NCBI GenBank assembly: GCA_009746045.1
Contig: RPFO01000189.1
Location: 126,001-150,799, forward strand
DNA: 24,799 bases
Source of the DNA: Mesostigma viride
Taxonomy: Eukaryota; Streptophyta; Mesostigmatophyceae; Mesostigmatales; Mesostigmataceae
Direction of reading: 5' to 3'
The notes beneath the pieces are model-generated. The model was not told the DNA's origin. It ran no database searches and was given only the letters and a program-made list of their open reading frames with translations. Below, piece after piece: positions 23,892-24,799 of this stretch. Position 1 is the stretch's first letter. Every line of letters starts with the position of its first letter. The translations under genes and the position numbers were made by a program.

Positions 23892-23938
23892 CAAGTGGTT
23901 GACATGGGCCAGGACATGCCATGCCTTGTCCTGGGCAG
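23892..23938 (-). pseudogene. truncated relic of the 127-nt exon with its acceptor
   Basis: On the minus strand the acceptor region TTTAACTGTGCGCGCAG and the bases CTGCCCAGGACAAGG copy the real exon's TTTGTTGTGCGCGCACAG and CTGCCCAGGACGAGG almost exactly, giving AAQD in the same phase. The relic then runs 47 nt to CATGTCAACCACTTG before GTGTGT. This resembles the real exon's end, CATGCCAACCG before GTGCGT, as if about 80 nt had been lost from the middle. Including it would shift the frame (47 nt is not a multiple of 3), so it is not a useful exon. It keeps a plausible acceptor and donor and might be mis-spliced occasionally. Confidence 0.7.
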
Positions 23939-24046
23939 CTGCGCGCACAGTTAAACTGCGGCGCATGGGCCAGGGGCCTCGACATTTCCTCAACCGGAGC
24001 GAAGGCCAAGGAGTTATGCGTGCGCGACTGGCCACGTGAGTAGAGG

Positions 24047-24143
24047 GGTTGCCTTGCGAAGCCCTCGTGTGGCATGGAACCTACTGGTCACCATACTGAT
24101 CTCTATATCTGTTGGGTGGTTGCCTTGCGAAGCCCTCGTGTGG
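24047..24143. repeat. 26-bp direct repeat, offset 71 bp
   Basis: ggttgccttgcgaagccctc and the next six bases occur identically at 24047-24072 and 24118-24143. Sequence outside the 26 bp diverges at once. It is probably the remains of a 71-bp tandem duplication in the intron. Confidence 0.9.
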
Positions 24144-24375
24144 TATGCGATGCTTCGTGGTATATTGGACAGTTCGGATGTGCGCCCACTTTATTCCGTG
24201 TGCCTGCGGGTGCCACGTGCCACCACCCAGCACCACGCAGCACCCTTACCTGCCATCCGCCGCCCTATTGTGTGACCCAACCAGCCCATGCATGTCCACA
24301 CACCCTATGCTCCCCCTCCGCATGCCCACCCTCCTGACCCACTCAATGCCCGGGCGTCCACACACGTGCCCAACC

Positions 24376-24539
24376 ACCGAGCGCCTGCCTACCTACCCCT
24401 CTCTGTTCCTCCTCTGTGCCCCTCCCCTTCCGTCCCCTGCCCACCCACCCCTCGCCTTGCCACCCCTGCCCACCCCTCCCTCCCCTTCCCTCCCCTGCCA
24501 CCTACCCCTCATGCCCCCACCCCTATTCTGACCACCCAC
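24376..24539 (-). other. G-rich sense-strand tract next to a splice donor
   Basis: The plus strand is almost all C and T with many CCC and CCCC runs. On the sense (minus) strand, GGG and GGGG runs follow the donor of the 118-nt exon at close intervals. The densest part, 24464-24497, reads GGGGAGGGAAGGGGAGGG and onward, which meets the usual G-quadruplex pattern. G-runs just inside an intron are known to promote use of the neighbouring donor in several eukaryotes. That role here is inference. Confidence 0.7.
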
Positions 24540-24657
24540 CAAGCGATGCCGCCTGGCAGGCCTTGAGCCGCTCGCTATAATCCGCCGAGTCCGCCTTGAT
24601 CTCTTCCAGCAGACGCTCCGCCTTCTGCACGCGCTGCCGCTCCAGCTTGAGGTTCTC
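24540..24657 (-). CDS. coiled-coil protein, internal exon (118 nt, first visible)
   Basis: The exon starts after GGCCTAACCCAACTGCAG, which has a CTAAC branch-point-like motif 12 nt before the AG in a pyrimidine-rich context, and ends at donor GTGGGT. It is entered in phase 0 and left in phase 1. It encodes ENLKLERQRVQKAERLLEEI and onward to ACQAASL, 39 residues plus one base. The composition is charged and helical (KLERQRVQKAERLLEEIKAD), consistent with the start of the visible coiled coil. The reading frame stays open a little upstream of the acceptor, so a longer exon is possible but less likely given the branch point and tract. Combined with the two downstream exons it gives an uninterrupted 160-codon stretch. 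The start codon and the upstream exons lie outside the window, and the family is not recognised. Confidence 0.8.
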
Positions 24658-24799
24658 CTGCAGTTGGGTTAGGCCAGGTGGGGCAGAAGGCATTCAGCCG
24701 TGTGCGGGCATACCATGAGTTAGTGGCCAGGTCTACATGAGCCCAAGGGCAGGACCAGGAAAACCCTCTACACAGCCTTGGGCAGGAAGAGAAGCAAAG
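24658..24799 (-). other. upstream intron (partial)
   Basis: Sequence upstream, in the sense direction, of the 118-nt exon. It contains the pyrimidine-rich acceptor region. I see no further exon before the window ends. Confidence 0.6.

Noticed and set aside
24112-24566. Plus-strand proline-rich reading frames (up to 139 codons)
   Set aside because: They come from the C-rich intron tract opposite the G-rich sense strand. Composition explains them and no homologous domain is visible.

Overview
This is eukaryotic genomic DNA that is almost entirely intron and repeat, with fragments of one protein-coding gene read on the minus strand. No bacterial-type operon, phage gene, CRISPR array, rRNA or tRNA gene is visible. 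Small GC-rich, alanine-rich exons, GTGCGT/GTGGGT/GTAAGT splice donors, CAG acceptors and very long repeat-laden introns would fit a chlorophyte green alga (a volvocine or Haematococcus-type genome). That assignment is an inference and is only moderately secure.

The gene: three minus-strand exons can be defined, at 24657-24540, 23235-23109 and 20829-20595. Each is bounded by a CAG acceptor and a good donor. Their lengths (118, 127 and 235 nt) and intron phases (0, 1, 2, 0) fit together without adjustment, giving a continuous 160-codon segment that is highly charged and predicted to be almost all coiled coil. I do not recognise the family. Upstream exons lie beyond 24799 and downstream exons lie beyond position 1.

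The dominating feature: immediately 3' of the 235-nt exon, the next intron (from 20594 down to at least the window edge) contains a 20.2-kb minisatellite at 313-20555. It holds about 1,020 tandem copies of a 20-bp unit. The copies are nearly identical in the middle (about 6.5-10.6 kb) and carry several recurrent variant types toward both flanks. The unit has no stop codon on the minus strand, and 20 is not a multiple of 3, so all three minus frames stay open for about 6,800 codons. These giant reading frames are a by-product of the repeat, not evidence of a giant protein.

The intron between the 127-nt and 235-nt exons (23108-20830) contains a 1,605-bp hAT-type transposable element (20968-22572). 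It has CAGTG-beginning terminal inverted repeats and a perfect 8-bp target-site duplication. It is inserted seven bases upstream of a decayed partial copy of the 235-nt exon's beginning. The intron between the 118-nt and 127-nt exons (24539-23236) contains a decayed partial copy of the 127-nt exon, two long GA/CT microsatellites, a 71-bp-spaced direct repeat, and a C-rich (G-rich on the sense strand) tract next to the donor.

Left of the minisatellite (1-312) are two further short tandem repeats and no convincing exon. The picture is one gene whose introns have grown by tandem duplication, transposition and extreme minisatellite expansion.
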